64,000 bases of DNA from Bacteroides stercorirosoris (lineage in GTDB: Bacteria; Bacteroidota; Bacteroidia; Bacteroidales; Bacteroidaceae), in assembly GCF_900142015.1 (NCBI RefSeq), contig NZ_FQZN01000017.1, forward strand, positions 62,001 through 126,000, given 5' to 3'. The notes below the pieces were generated by a model that was not told the DNA's origin, searched no databases, and saw only the letters and a list, made by a program, of their open reading frames with translations. Position 1 is the stretch's first letter. Each line of letters begins with the position of its first letter. Of this stretch, positions 44,984 through 55,186 are shown one piece after another. A program made the position numbers and the translations under genes.

Positions 44984-45670
44984 TTATATCGCTTTCCAGA
45001 ACTTCTGAAAGTCCTTATACCGTCCGTAGCAAACCAACTCGTCGCCAGCCTGTACCTGGTCATTTTCAGGCAATTCATTCATCACGTCATGCTCTGTAAA
45101 AGAAATGCCCAAACAATTTTTCAGCGTCTTGGCACGTTTCAATGCCAACAGTTTTAATCCGAATTCCTTGTCCAGATTCAGTTCATTGGCATAATATCCT
45201 ACCATTTTTTCCGGCACGGTGAACTTTACCACATAATAATCCGTATCTACCCGGAACGTTTCCATATTGGAACCGAATTCCAAAAGATGCACCAGTCCAC
45301 GGGCAGCATCCTCTTCAGGAGTCAGTATCCGTTCCAGTTCAAAGGCTTCGAGCACGGAGCGATGAACACCATCAATAGCCCTTGCATAGATATGTTTCAC
45401 CTTCTGTTGTTTCAGCAAAGCCACTACACGGATAGAAGCACCAAAGTTCTCACCGATAGCCACTATCACTACATCCACCCCATTCAGAGGCAGGACAGAA
45501 AGTGCCTGCTCGTCCGTTGCGTCCAGCACAAAAGCCGTAGCGATTTTCTCTTTTATACTATCTACACGGCCTGCACTGACATCCGCACCAATCACCTCGT
45601 GTCCCAATGCCGAAAGTTCTTCGGCAAGCATGTGCCCGTAATTTCCTAAACCAATAATGATATATTTCAT
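44984..45670 (-). CDS. trkA: Trk/Ktr potassium uptake regulatory subunit
   Basis: A 228-residue RCK protein: Rossmann nucleotide-binding domain (MKYIIIGLGNYGHMLAEEL, then ADVSAGRVDSIKEK) and a TrkA_C domain (YYANELNLDKEFGLKLLALK). It forms the cytosolic ring that gates the TrkH channel in response to nucleotides. Length is that of KtrA rather than the doubled TrkA. The trkH gene lies immediately upstream in the operon. Confidence 0.92.
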   Translation of the reverse strand: MKYIIIGLGNYGHMLAEELSALGHEVIGADVSAGRVDSIKEKIATAFVLDATDEQALSVLPLNGVDVVIVAIGENFGASIRVVALLKQQKVKHIYARAIDGVHRSVLEAFELERILTPEEDAARGLVHLLEFGSNMETFRVDTDYYVVKFTVPEKMVGYYANELNLDKEFGLKLLALKRAKTLKNCLGISFTEHDVMNELPENDQVQAGDELVCYGRYKDFQKFWKAI

Positions 45671-45674
45671 ATAA

Positions 45675-45703
45675 ATTGAAAATTGAAAGTTGAAAATTGA
45701 AAA
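45675..45703. repeat. Short A/T-rich GAAAATT repeats between trkH and trkA
   Basis: Four or so degenerate 9-10-base units of the form ATTGAAA(A/G)(T) in direct repetition within the 70-base spacer. Probably a slippage-prone spacer rather than a regulatory element. Confidence 0.5.
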
Positions 45704-45740
45704 ATGAGTATCTCCTACTTACTACTAACTACTTACTACT

Positions 45741-47570
45741 CTAATTAATAATAATCTGCCCGCTCGGATATTGATATTTCGTATGCTTCTTTTGCTTGAT
45801 GATACCCAGCATCAGCGTTATCAATCCTACACGACCGATGAACATCAGAAAGGCAACAAGCAATTTACTGTTATCACCCAATGTAGGTGTAAGATTCAAA
45901 CTGGAACCTACCGTGCTCAACGCCGATACACATTCAAACAGAAGTGCCATGACAGATGCCTGGGGTTCCCATATCGTCAACGTAAAAACAAATACAAACA
46001 AAACACCGATAGACATCACTACCGTTGCATTGGAACGACGGATTGAATCGTAAGACAACTCGCGTCCGAAGACCTCTACTTTCTCCGTACCGCGAAGTAC
46101 AGCAACCAGATTCAACACCACAACCGCAAATGCATTCACCTTGATACCGCCCGCCGTGGATTGTGCCGCACCACCAACCCACATCAGGAAAATATAAATA
46201 AGAACGCTCTGCACTCCCAACGAAGTCAGATCCACACTGGTAAATCCAGCTGTACGGGGACAGGTTGCATTGAAGAATGCTTGTGTCCATTTATCAGCCA
46301 CGGACATTCCGGCAAAAGCGCCATTCCACTCAAAGAGGGCAATGAGTACCGTGCCAAGCACCAACAACAGGAAAGTCATAATAAGCACAATCCTCGTATT
46401 GAGATTATACAGATGATAAAAACGATGCCTGTCCCACTCCCACGTATGCAGAAATCTCCATATCCGACGCAAATGATGAAGCACAATGTCTTTCAAGTTC
46501 ACCAATATCGGAAAACCGATACCACCCAGGATAATCAGCAGCGATATATAGATAAGGAATGGATTATGCCCTGTCATCACCAGCGGATTACCCAGATTGC
46601 CCGGCAGTGTGGAGAACCCTGCATTACAGAACGCCGAGATAGCATGGAAAGCCGAAAAAGCCACTTCTTCTTCAAATGTCATCCCCATCGTGCCGTGAAT
46701 GTCGCTCCAGATGGCAAGCATCCCCGCCCCCTCGATGGCCAACGTAAAGCCCAATATATACAGCAAAGTGGAAAGCAGCGAGTTCAATGAATTAGAACTG
46801 ACCATATCACGAACCACCAACTGATTGTAGAACGAAGTATTACCCATGAAGAACATAGCAAAGAAACTGGTCAGTGTCATTACCCCCAAACCTCCAATCT
46901 GTATCAGCAGGATAATCACTACAAAACCGGACGTGGTGAATGTGGACGCCACATCCACCGAAGTCAATCCCGTGACACACACCGCACTGGTGGAGATGAA
47001 CAGTGAATCTACCCACGAAATACCGTTCATGGTGCATCGCGGCAGCATCAACAACCCTGTTCCTATGAGAATGATAATCAGAAAGCTGACAGCCAGAATC
47101 AATGAAGGGTTCGTACGACGCCCCAACAGCCGGACCAGGCCATTGGAAAGATTGAGGAACGAAAATATCAGCAGAAGTACTATGTGATAAAGCTTTCCGT
47201 CCAGAAACTCCCAGAAATGCAGGATAGCCCCTTCTTCTTCCGGCCGATGGAAAATGACGGGAATAAGAGTCAGATAGAGCAATATGGTCAGTACCCACGT
47301 CAGCCTGTTGAACTTACGCTTCGTATCCTGATATTCCAGCAGGATGCGCAGAGTGATTTCCGTCAGAAAAACGCCCCATACCAACTGATACAAGTGCTGC
47401 AATTGTTGAGACTCGTGTTCGGAAATAGTAAAGCCGTGTTCATATACCACTCCCACAATCAGCAGAATAGAAGCCAGGTAGGCTATGTAAGTCATCCCTG
47501 CAAGAAAAATCCGGATGTACGGATGAATCCATTTATTCTGATACAAAAAGAATTTGTGATAAATCTTCAT
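45741..47570 (-). CDS. trkH: Trk-type potassium transporter, membrane subunit
   Basis: A 609-residue protein with a hydrophobic N-terminal extension of about four helices (PYIRIFLAGMTYIAYLASILL) and the four-repeat channel core. Selectivity-filter glycine stretches are visible as TSAVCVTGLTSVD, HAISAFCNAGFSTL, FNATCPRTAGFTSVD and CVSALSTVGSSLN. It conducts potassium into the cell with TrkA. The N-terminal extension resembles that of several Bacteroidetes TrkH proteins and is longer than in E. coli. Confidence 0.93.
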   Translation of the reverse strand: MKIYHKFFLYQNKWIHPYIRIFLAGMTYIAYLASILLIVGVVYEHGFTISEHESQQLQHLYQLVWGVFLTEITLRILLEYQDTKRKFNRLTWVLTILLYLTLIPVIFHRPEEEGAILHFWEFLDGKLYHIVLLLIFSFLNLSNGLVRLLGRRTNPSLILAVSFLIIILIGTGLLMLPRCTMNGISWVDSLFISTSAVCVTGLTSVDVASTFTTSGFVVIILLIQIGGLGVMTLTSFFAMFFMGNTSFYNQLVVRDMVSSNSLNSLLSTLLYILGFTLAIEGAGMLAIWSDIHGTMGMTFEEEVAFSAFHAISAFCNAGFSTLPGNLGNPLVMTGHNPFLIYISLLIILGGIGFPILVNLKDIVLHHLRRIWRFLHTWEWDRHRFYHLYNLNTRIVLIMTFLLLVLGTVLIALFEWNGAFAGMSVADKWTQAFFNATCPRTAGFTSVDLTSLGVQSVLIYIFLMWVGGAAQSTAGGIKVNAFAVVVLNLVAVLRGTEKVEVFGRELSYDSIRRSNATVVMSIGVLFVFVFTLTIWEPQASVMALLFECVSALSTVGSSLNLTPTLGDNSKLLVAFLMFIGRVGLITLMLGIIKQKKHTKYQYPSGQIIIN

Positions 47571-47664
47571 GGAGACATCAATTTAAAAATCGGGCAAACA
47601 TAAGCAAAACAATGCTTATAGACAAAAAACAAAAGAAAAAAGAAATTGTTTTAAAAATAATAGT

Positions 47665-47672
47665 TACATTTG
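47665..47672 (+). promoter_or_regulatory. trpB2 -7 box
   Basis: TACATTTG at 47665-47672, 32 bases before the ATG; the -33 region is weak. No attenuator or leader peptide is seen upstream, unlike a biosynthetic trp operon. Confidence 0.5.
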
Positions 47673-47704
47673 GCCTCGTAAAAATTTAAATTCAAGTAAC
47701 CACC

Positions 47705-49072
47705 ATGAGCAACAAGACAAAAAGATTCTTCCTTCCGGAAGAAGAAATTCCACATTACTGGTATAATATACAGGCAGATATGGTAAACAAACCTATGCCG
47801 CCTCTTCACCCGGGCACTAAACAACCGCTGAAAGCAGAAGATTTATATCCCATCTTCGCACAAGAACTGTGCAAGCAGGAACTTAACCAGACCGACAAAT
47901 GGATTGAAATCCCTGAAGAAGTACGGGAAATGTACAAATACTACCGCAGTACTCCGCTGGTTCGCGCTTACGGACTGGAAAAGGCATTGGGCACTCCGGC
48001 ACATATTTATTTCAAAAATGAAAGTGTCAGCCCGATGGGTTCTCACAAACTGAACTCTGCCATTCCCCAGGCATATTATTGTAAAAAGGAAGGAGTAACC
48101 AACGTTACTACCGAAACCGGTGCCGGACAATGGGGCGCTTCACTGGCTTACGCAGCCCGCCTGTTTGGCCTGGAAGCTGCCGTTTACCAAGTGAAAATCA
48201 GCTACGAACAAAAGCCTTACCGCCGCAGCATCATGCAGACGTTCGGCGCACAAGTCACCCCGTCTCCATCCATGTCCACCCGTGCAGGAAAAGATATTCT
48301 GACAGCGCACCCCAATTATCAAGGTTCACTGGGCACAGCCATTTCCGAAGCCATAGAACTGGCACAGACCACCCCGAATTGCAAGTACACACTAGGCTCT
48401 GTACTGAGCCACGTGGCCCTGCACCAGACGGTTATCGGTCTTGAAGCTGAAAAGCAGATGGAAATGGCCGGAGAATATCCCGACATGGTTATCGCCTGCT
48501 TCGGCGGCGGTTCCAATTTCGGCGGTATCGCATTCCCCTTCATGCGCCATAAGATTCTGGAAGGCAAGCAAACCCGTTTCATTGCTGCCGAACCGGCTTC
48601 CTGTCCCAAACTGACGCGCGGTAAGTTCCAATACGACTTCGGTGACGAGGCCGGTTACACTCCGTTACTGCCGATGTACACACTGGGACATAACTTTGCT
48701 CCTGCCAACATCCATGCGGGCGGTTTGCGCTATCACGGTGCAGGTGTCATCGTTTCCCAACTGCTGAAGGACGGTCTGATGGAAGCTGTGGACATCAAGC
48801 AATTGGAATCATTCGAAGCCGGATGTTTATTTGCCCAGGCAGAAGGTATCATTCCCGCTCCGGAATCTTGCCACGCTATTGCCGCCGCCATTCGCGAGGC
48901 AAACAAATGCAAGGAGACAGGCGAAGAGAAGGTCATCCTGTTCAACCTTTCCGGTCATGGACTGATTGATATGGCTTCTTACGACAAGTATCTCTCAGGC
49001 GACCTGGTGAACTACGAACTGACTGACCAGGACATTCAGAAGAATCTGGATGAAATAGGCAATCTGGCATAA
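47705..49072 (+). CDS. trpB: Tryptophan synthase beta chain 2 (TrpB2)
   Basis: A 455-residue PLP enzyme of the TrpB2 type, longer than TrpB1 and with a characteristic N-terminus (FFLPEEEIPHYWYNIQADM). The PLP lysine is K115 in SPMGSHKLNSAIPQAYY; the ETGAGQWGASLAYAARLFG and IACFGGGSNFGGIAFPF loops bind indole and phosphate. It joins indole to L-serine. It stands alone, away from trpA and the trp operon, so indole salvage is the likely role. The end converges on the ClC gene with only 12 bases between. Confidence 0.92.
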   Translation: MSNKTKRFFLPEEEIPHYWYNIQADMVNKPMPPLHPGTKQPLKAEDLYPIFAQELCKQELNQTDKWIEIPEEVREMYKYYRSTPLVRAYGLEKALGTPAHIYFKNESVSPMGSHKLNSAIPQAYYCKKEGVTNVTTETGAGQWGASLAYAARLFGLEAAVYQVKISYEQKPYRRSIMQTFGAQVTPSPSMSTRAGKDILTAHPNYQGSLGTAISEAIELAQTTPNCKYTLGSVLSHVALHQTVIGLEAEKQMEMAGEYPDMVIACFGGGSNFGGIAFPFMRHKILEGKQTRFIAAEPASCPKLTRGKFQYDFGDEAGYTPLLPMYTLGHNFAPANIHAGGLRYHGAGVIVSQLLKDGLMEAVDIKQLESFEAGCLFAQAEGIIPAPESCHAIAAAIREANKCKETGEEKVILFNLSGHGLIDMASYDKYLSGDLVNYELTDQDIQKNLDEIGNLA

Positions 49073-49084
49073 GTCATCGCCGCA

Positions 49085-50659
49085 TCAGTATATATTTGCC
49101 ATACTGACCAGCGGTTCATAGAGTTTTTCTATGTCTTGTGCATCCATTTCAATATCAACCTGGTCCCCCGGAATCAATCGCATTCCGGGGGGCTTGTTGT
49201 CTTTACCATCCCGGTGTACATTGATGATAGCGCAATTCTCCGGCAATAACAGTTCATCCACCACCTTGCCATCCATATACGAACCCGTCATTACTTCCAC
49301 CGAAAGTTTATAACGCTTCTGTTCCTGAAAAGCGGGGGTATTAATCATATCCTCATAAAGGGTCACATTGAAAGGCTTCATCTGAAGAAGTTCTGTGAAA
49401 TAATAAGTCAATCCGCCCACCACTACCGACGGATAGAACACTTCGAAATGTCCCGTTATCTCAGTAATCAATACAATAGCAGTCAGTGGTGTACGAATCA
49501 CCGCCACCAGGAAAGAAGACATGGAGATCAGCATCACATAGCTGATATTTTCCGGAGCAATGACACCATATCTCACCCCCAACAGACCAACAATCTGCCC
49601 CAGCAAACCACCGGTCACCAAAGTAGGAATGAAGTTTCCGCCCGGCAGACCGGATGAAACAGAAATAACCGTAAAGCCGAAGTGCAACAACATCATCGCC
49701 ACTATCCACATGATTTGCGAATGGGCACCGGACTGTGCCTGTTGCAGAAGGAAGTTCTCTCCCCCACCCGTCAGATCCACCTGCATAAAGGAAATGATGT
49801 AAGCGACCAATAACAGATAGGACATCTTAACGTACACAGGAGACTTCACCGTGGCATATACCCGCTTAAAAGAAACCATTATCAGAGAATAAATCTTTCC
49901 ACAAACGGATATGACCACAGCCAGCAATAAGAAATACTTTATCTGAATCAGAAATGAAAAGACAGGTTCCGTCACTTGTATCAGATGGTATGAATTGATC
50001 GGAAAAACCATGCTTGCCACGGCTCCCGCCACCACACCGGCCAGTAATGTAGTGATTGCGGTTTTCGGAGCATCAAAACGCTCGATAGATTCTATAACAA
50101 GGAGCGAAGACGCAAGCGGTGCGGCAAATGCGGCGGCAAGTCCGGCACCTGCACCGGCAGCAAGCAATTGCTTTCTTTCACCCCGCAGAATGCGTGTCCA
50201 ACGGGCAACGAGGCAACCCACATACGAACCGATCTGCACAGAAGGCCCTTCACGTCCCAGCGACAAGCCTGCGGCAAAAGAGAGGATGCCGCCTGTGAAT
50301 TTGGATATCATCTCTATGAAGGGGTGTTTATAAGAGATACGTCCGTTTATGGCAGCACGTGTTTGAGGAATACCTCCACCCGTGATAAGAGGCATCTTCA
50401 TCACCAGCCATGATACGAATATCAATATGCCCCAAAACAATAAGAAAAGCGGAATATGCCAGTACCACGCCGGACGGGAAGAAAAAAACTCACTGCGGAG
50501 ATGAAAGAAATAGTATAGGCAATAATGGTAAGGAACGGCGACAAGCCCCGTCAGCAGTCCTACGAAGATACTGACGAAGTACAGGCGTGCGTCAACCAAT
50601 TTCAGTTTGACGACATACCATGTCCTTAGTTTTTTCAAGTCTTTGAGCCTTTGAAACAT
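49085..50659 (-). CDS. ClC-family chloride channel or antiporter
   Basis: A 524-residue membrane protein with the ClC selectivity motifs GGGIPQTRAAI (GSGIP variant), GREGPSVQIGS with its gating glutamate, and SGLPGGNFIPTLVTGG (GxFxP). The external glutamate suggests proton-coupled exchange rather than a plain channel. The C-terminus has an RCK_C-like domain (VVDELLLPENCAIINVHRDG, PGDQVDIEMDAQD) instead of CBS domains. The ATG at 50659 follows GGGGA and is preferred over a TTG at 50683. Confidence 0.9.
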   Translation of the reverse strand: MFQRLKDLKKLRTWYVVKLKLVDARLYFVSIFVGLLTGLVAVPYHYCLYYFFHLRSEFFSSRPAWYWHIPLFLLFWGILIFVSWLVMKMPLITGGGIPQTRAAINGRISYKHPFIEMISKFTGGILSFAAGLSLGREGPSVQIGSYVGCLVARWTRILRGERKQLLAAGAGAGLAAAFAAPLASSLLVIESIERFDAPKTAITTLLAGVVAGAVASMVFPINSYHLIQVTEPVFSFLIQIKYFLLLAVVISVCGKIYSLIMVSFKRVYATVKSPVYVKMSYLLLVAYIISFMQVDLTGGGENFLLQQAQSGAHSQIMWIVAMMLLHFGFTVISVSSGLPGGNFIPTLVTGGLLGQIVGLLGVRYGVIAPENISYVMLISMSSFLVAVIRTPLTAIVLITEITGHFEVFYPSVVVGGLTYYFTELLQMKPFNVTLYEDMINTPAFQEQKRYKLSVEVMTGSYMDGKVVDELLLPENCAIINVHRDGKDNKPPGMRLIPGDQVDIEMDAQDIEKLYEPLVSMANIY

Positions 50660-50736
50660 TCCCCAGGGTTTTCTTTTTATCAATTCAGGTATCTACAACA
50701 ATTTAACCCTGTTGAAGTTTTGAGGCTTTACGTTTT

Positions 50737-53484
50737 TTACTTTTTCCCCATCATATTCAATCGTAGAATAGCATGCACCATAAAATAACGGCCCAACACG
50801 TTATAGTCCGTATCACGTATAGCAGTGGCTGAGATGGTACGCACCATAGAAATTTCCTGATGGAGGATATCATAAAGTTTAAAACGGAGCAGTAATTGTT
50901 TCTTTTTCAAGAAAGACTTCGACAACTGACAATTCCATATCAGATTCTTCCGGCTGTTACTGTCATATCCATATCCCGTACGAAGAAAATAAGTGATATC
51001 ACTACTGTACTCAAATCCCCAGGGGAGATAATACTGCAAGTCTCCTCCAAGCTGATAATCGAATGTCTCCGTTCGCATATCTTTCACATTATTGTACGAG
51101 TTATTATACAGTACTTCACCCCGTGCGCTCAATTCAAGCTGCCGGGTGCGGAAAGTCAGTTGCAGACGTTCACGCGCGGTCAGGTGTTGCACGGAACTTT
51201 TCATGGGCTCTTCCTTATTCTGGGTGGTATATCCGTTCTGATTTCTGAATTGTAAATAAGAATAAGTACGGAACAGCCAGTTGGGATTCTTAAAAGGTCC
51301 GTTCAATGAAAAAGCCCCCGATGCCCTCCAATTCCCATTCATATTAACGGGCATCGTAGTTCTGCCTCCCGTTTCACTGTCGTAAGTGACCTGATTCGTC
51401 ACACTGTTGAGCACATTCTCCACATAAAGCGACACAACCATATTGCGCTGACGTTTCGCATTATACGAATTATAATTCAGCGTAAACGTATTTGTATATG
51501 AAGGTTTCAAAGCAGGGTTACCAATGCGGACATTCAACGGATTGGACCTGTCAGCCACCGGTTGCAAATCACGGACACCGGGTTGACGTCCCCTTCCCCT
51601 GTATATGGCCTGCAACTGCGTGCGTTTAGAAAACTTATAACGGAAGTTCAGCGTCGGCGAAAAGTTAAGGACGGTTTTTCTCATCCGGTGCTTGGCTACC
51701 TCATCCAGAAAAGAGCGGCTGTCCAGCTTCTGAGGCTCCAAATCGACACCCACATTATAGTTATACTTCTTTCGGGAAGAACGGATAGCCATATTGAAGA
51801 GATGCGTACTGTATTGGCTCTCAAAACTATTGCTTGCCAATGTATCATAATCAGCGACAAAATCATCCATGCCAGCGTCCCAGTTATAGACAAAACGGTC
51901 AGAGCCGGTCACCCGATACTGATAGCTGTAGCGGAACTGGAGGAAATAACGGTTAGGCAAAGGTTCTACATACACCAGTTGCAAACGGTAATTATAACCG
52001 TCTCCTTCATCATCCATCCGCTGATTCACAACTTTCTCGGTATCATTTTTGAAGTAATGGGTAGTGGAAAAGTTTTTCCTGTCAGCAGAAGAGGCGTTTG
52101 TTCCATAATCCACCTTCAGAGCCAGGTTTCTTCCCTTCCGGCTGAACTTACGGTTAACCTGCAACATAAATGTCAGATTATACTGAGAATTATCGTAAAG
52201 ATTGGAAGCAGTCCTCTCATTCAGCAACGTCTCGTCCGACCAACTTTGCTGATATCCACCGTTCTTTCTGTCACTCGCACTATAACGGTATTGCGGGCGG
52301 AATACCAGATTGGTCACCGAATCTATCTTCCACTCCAGGTAAGCATTGGCCGTCAGATTGTGGTTTTTCGTACGATTATTGTTGGAACTGCGGGTAATCG
52401 ATTTATCCTGTTTCAAGAAGTTATCCACCGTAGCACGGCTATCCTCCGAACGGTCTATACCCGTATATTGTATATTCGAGCGAAGTTTCACTCTATCCCA
52501 GTCATGGCTCAAATTCATGCCCAAAGAACGTGAGGTAACCAGCCCCACTCTATTCAGAATATTTCCACTGGCAGCAGACGACTCCCGTTGCAACTCCGAG
52601 AACCCTTGATTGTTGGTATTATTCAGATTGCCGATAATGGTAAGTTGGGAATTATCCCGGAAACGGTTCAAAGTGTTGGCAAGTTCGTAGCGTTCTTTGC
52701 TGCCTGCACCCGCCATAAAGTTATTCATCCACCCTGTTTTCATATCCTTTTTTACCGACAGGTCAAGTATCATTTCTTCGTCCCCGTCGTCAATTCCCGT
52801 CAAACGTGCCAAATCGGACTTACGTTCATAAGCCTTCAGTTTTTCCACCATTTCCACAGGGAGATTTTTCAAAGCGGCTTTCGGGTCATCAGAGAAAAAC
52901 TCTTTGCCATCTACCAGTATTTTTCTGACTTCTTTGCCATGAATCAGCAGTTTGCCATCTCCGTCAATCTCACCACCGGGCAACTGTTTCACAAGATCTT
53001 CCAGCATAGAGCCTTCGGGGGTACGATAGGCCGAAGCATTAAAGACCGTCGTATCCTGTTCTGTGACTGCCAAGGGGGCTTTACCCACCACTACCGTCTC
53101 ACTCAATAAGAAGCCATCGGAAAATAGTGCAATATCCCCCAGATTCTGTGAAGTACCTCTGAATGAAGAAGGAATAGGTTTTGAAAAAGTAGTGTAACCG
53201 ATGAAAGAAATCTCCAACAACAGTTTCTTATCTTTCGGCCAGACAACCGGTATCTTAAATTTGCCATCATCCGTTGTCGCTACGCCTGCAACGAAAACAC
53301 TGTCCGGCAAAGTCAGTAAACGCACTGCCGCATACCCTACCGGTTGCTTCGTATCCCTATCAACAACACGACCGGCAAAGTTTCCTTTGCCGGATTGCGC
53401 ATTAGCAGTCATACCCGACCACAACAGAACAACATATAATAATACGCTTTGGAAAGTCAGATATATACGCCTGCCATGCTCCAT
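50737..53484 (-). CDS. Outer-membrane beta-barrel receptor of TonB-dependent type
   Basis: A 915-residue outer-membrane protein: signal peptide, a carboxypeptidase-regulatory-like domain (GNFAGRVVDRDTKQPVGYAAVRLL), a plug domain (YRTPEGSMLEDLVKQLPGGEID, KEVRKILVDGKEFFSDDPKAAL) and a long barrel of the OMP_b-brl_3 class. No SusD partner is present and no TonB box is obvious. It is the last gene of an operon started by an ECF sigma factor, with an anti-sigma-like protein and a Spy-like protein between, suggesting an envelope-stress or peptide-handling role; its cargo is unknown. Confidence 0.85.
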   Translation of the reverse strand: MEHGRRIYLTFQSVLLYVVLLWSGMTANAQSGKGNFAGRVVDRDTKQPVGYAAVRLLTLPDSVFVAGVATTDDGKFKIPVVWPKDKKLLLEISFIGYTTFSKPIPSSFRGTSQNLGDIALFSDGFLLSETVVVGKAPLAVTEQDTTVFNASAYRTPEGSMLEDLVKQLPGGEIDGDGKLLIHGKEVRKILVDGKEFFSDDPKAALKNLPVEMVEKLKAYERKSDLARLTGIDDGDEEMILDLSVKKDMKTGWMNNFMAGAGSKERYELANTLNRFRDNSQLTIIGNLNNTNNQGFSELQRESSAASGNILNRVGLVTSRSLGMNLSHDWDRVKLRSNIQYTGIDRSEDSRATVDNFLKQDKSITRSSNNNRTKNHNLTANAYLEWKIDSVTNLVFRPQYRYSASDRKNGGYQQSWSDETLLNERTASNLYDNSQYNLTFMLQVNRKFSRKGRNLALKVDYGTNASSADRKNFSTTHYFKNDTEKVVNQRMDDEGDGYNYRLQLVYVEPLPNRYFLQFRYSYQYRVTGSDRFVYNWDAGMDDFVADYDTLASNSFESQYSTHLFNMAIRSSRKKYNYNVGVDLEPQKLDSRSFLDEVAKHRMRKTVLNFSPTLNFRYKFSKRTQLQAIYRGRGRQPGVRDLQPVADRSNPLNVRIGNPALKPSYTNTFTLNYNSYNAKRQRNMVVSLYVENVLNSVTNQVTYDSETGGRTTMPVNMNGNWRASGAFSLNGPFKNPNWLFRTYSYLQFRNQNGYTTQNKEEPMKSSVQHLTARERLQLTFRTRQLELSARGEVLYNNSYNNVKDMRTETFDYQLGGDLQYYLPWGFEYSSDITYFLRTGYGYDSNSRKNLIWNCQLSKSFLKKKQLLLRFKLYDILHQEISMVRTISATAIRDTDYNVLGRYFMVHAILRLNMMGKK

Positions 53485-53515
53485 TCGTGTTTCTCAAGTA
53501 GGGTTAATGAAAATG

Positions 53516-54058
53516 TTACTTACTATTTGGAGCTGGTCTTCCCGCTACCGGTCTTTTTCCTTGTCCGTGCTTCTGGCCTTTTCTCCTGTCAAATTCTTTT
53601 CTAAATTTATTCGCATTGTTCTTCTCCGTCTGATAAATCTTCATGATTTGTTTGGGAGCCAGAATCTTGCGGAACTCATTGTAATACTTTTCGCGAACGT
53701 CCAGTATCTTACGGCTCTGAGCAAACTGGTCCTTGATCTGCTTTTCTATTTCCGCATCCGTCGGCACAGGCTTCGGAGTTTGTTTGGCTTCCGCATTGTT
53801 ATTCCTCATCCGGCCTTTGCGGTTCATCATCCGGCATTCACGCAATTCTTTCAGATAATTCTCGTAAACCGGAGTGAACTTAGCTGCCGTAGCATCATCC
53901 AGCATCAACGTTTTCACCATCAGATTTGTCTGTCTCTGCATCATCTGTTCGGGCGTAGGGCGTTGTTTGTTATCCTTATTATCCTTGTTCTGTGCAGAAA
54001 TCGTCTGGCTACCCATCAAAAGAACAGCCAAAAGTACATAAATAAACCTTGTTTTCAT
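53516..54058 (-). CDS. Spy/CpxP-like periplasmic protein
   Basis: A 180-residue protein with a signal peptide (MKTRFIYVLLAVLLMGSQTISAQ) and a helical, highly charged body: PTPEQMMQRQTNLMVKTLMLDD, YLKELRECR and KILAPKQIMKIYQTEK, with the LTPEQ-like pattern of Spy/CpxP folds. The C-terminus is strongly basic (KGQKHGQGKRPVAGRPAP). Such proteins act as periplasmic chaperones or as repressors of envelope-stress sensors. It lies in an ECF sigma operon. Confidence 0.7.
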   Translation of the reverse strand: MKTRFIYVLLAVLLMGSQTISAQNKDNKDNKQRPTPEQMMQRQTNLMVKTLMLDDATAAKFTPVYENYLKELRECRMMNRKGRMRNNNAEAKQTPKPVPTDAEIEKQIKDQFAQSRKILDVREKYYNEFRKILAPKQIMKIYQTEKNNANKFRKEFDRRKGQKHGQGKRPVAGRPAPNSK

Positions 54059-54081
54059 AAATTTCTTGTTTTAATTAATAC

Positions 54082-54435
54082 CTAATTCAAAAATATATCA
54101 TTTTCAGAAAAGTTGACGAGCTCTTCCAACTCCTCATCCGACAATTCATAAATCCATTTATCCGCCGGATCGCTACTGCTCCTTTCTACAGCCAGCATAT
54201 CCGAAGCTCCGTTAGTAACATCTCCTGTGTGGAAATAAGACGGGATAAACAATACTCCGGCCAACACCGCCGCTGCCGCTATCGCAGCAGAGAACAATAT
54301 TTGCAGGCGATGCTTCCGGCGCTGCCCTCCATACGTGCGTTCCATCACCTTTTGCTGCATATCCTCAAAGAAATTATCAGGAGTGCGGTAAGGCGTTTTT
54401 TTACCTATATCATCAAAATCAAATTCTTTATCCAT
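54082..54435 (-). CDS. Small membrane anti-sigma-like protein
   Basis: A 117-residue protein with a cytosolic N-terminus (EFDFDDIGKKTPYRTPDNFFEDMQQKVMERT), one membrane segment at about 45-67 (LQILFSAAIAAAAVLAGVLFI) and a 50-residue acidic periplasmic tail ending ELSDEELEELVNFSENDIFLN. It lies five bases after the sigma factor gene. The topology and context fit an anti-sigma factor, although there is no recognisable zinc-binding or FecR domain. Confidence 0.7.
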   Translation of the reverse strand: MDKEFDFDDIGKKTPYRTPDNFFEDMQQKVMERTYGGQRRKHRLQILFSAAIAAAAVLAGVLFIPSYFHTGDVTNGASDMLAVERSSSDPADKWIYELSDEELEELVNFSENDIFLN

Positions 54436-54440
54436 CGTTC

Positions 54441-54980
54441 TTATCTGTTTAAGATGTATTCTTTTATTTTTTCTTTCGCATAGTGATAATTCACTTTGAG
54501 AGTATCGACCTTGCTATCCAGTATGCGGCTGATTTCTTCATAATCAAGCTCATCGTAATAGCGCAGGTTGAATATCAACCGTTGTTTTTCGGGCAAACTC
54601 AGTATGGCTTCCTGAAACTTGACCGCCAACTCATTTTCATAATCAATGTAGTCGGAGGCTTTCAGTTTACCAATCAGTTCTTCCTGCACTTCTTCCGACG
54701 GAATGGCTTCTTCATTCTTCCGTGTGTTCAGCAGGCGCAGGCTTTCGTTTGTCGCAATCCTGTAAATCCAGGTACTCAATGAGCTTTCGCCACGAAACTG
54801 CTCCCAACCGCGATATACCCGGATGAAGACTTCCTGAAGAACATCTTCTGCATCCTCATGCGACACCACCAAACGCCGTATATAATAGTATATAGGTTCC
54901 TGGAAGTTATCCATCAGCATTTTAAAACCCGTCTTGGGGTCGGAAGCATATACCTGCCGGATCTTATCCTCGTTTATCAT
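54441..54980 (-). CDS. ECF-type RNA polymerase sigma factor
   Basis: A 179-residue sigma-70 family protein: region 2 (PIYYYIRRLVVSHEDAEDVLQEVFIRVYRGWEQF with SSLSTWIYRIATNESLRLL) and region 4 (LPEKQRLIFNLRYYDELDYEEISRILDSKVDTLKVNYHYAKEKI). First gene of a four-gene operon with anti-sigma-like, Spy-like and receptor genes. The upstream region contains the third 22-bp array about 200 bases away. Confidence 0.93.
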   Translation of the reverse strand: MINEDKIRQVYASDPKTGFKMLMDNFQEPIYYYIRRLVVSHEDAEDVLQEVFIRVYRGWEQFRGESSLSTWIYRIATNESLRLLNTRKNEEAIPSEEVQEELIGKLKASDYIDYENELAVKFQEAILSLPEKQRLIFNLRYYDELDYEEISRILDSKVDTLKVNYHYAKEKIKEYILNR

Positions 54981-55186
54981 CAATTCTGTTTCTTAGCTTT
55001 GTTAGGTTAGAAACATAAAAAGAGACGAAGTTAAATCGGAAAGTTCACTTTTTGCATTTATTAAAAGAGTGGTTAAAAATAAAGCAGAATACATTACTTC
55101 TATTTGAAGTATTTTTGCACATTATACAGGCCTTGCTTCTTTACTTTGCATTGCTTTATAATAAGTAATGTAGTATTGCAACTGTG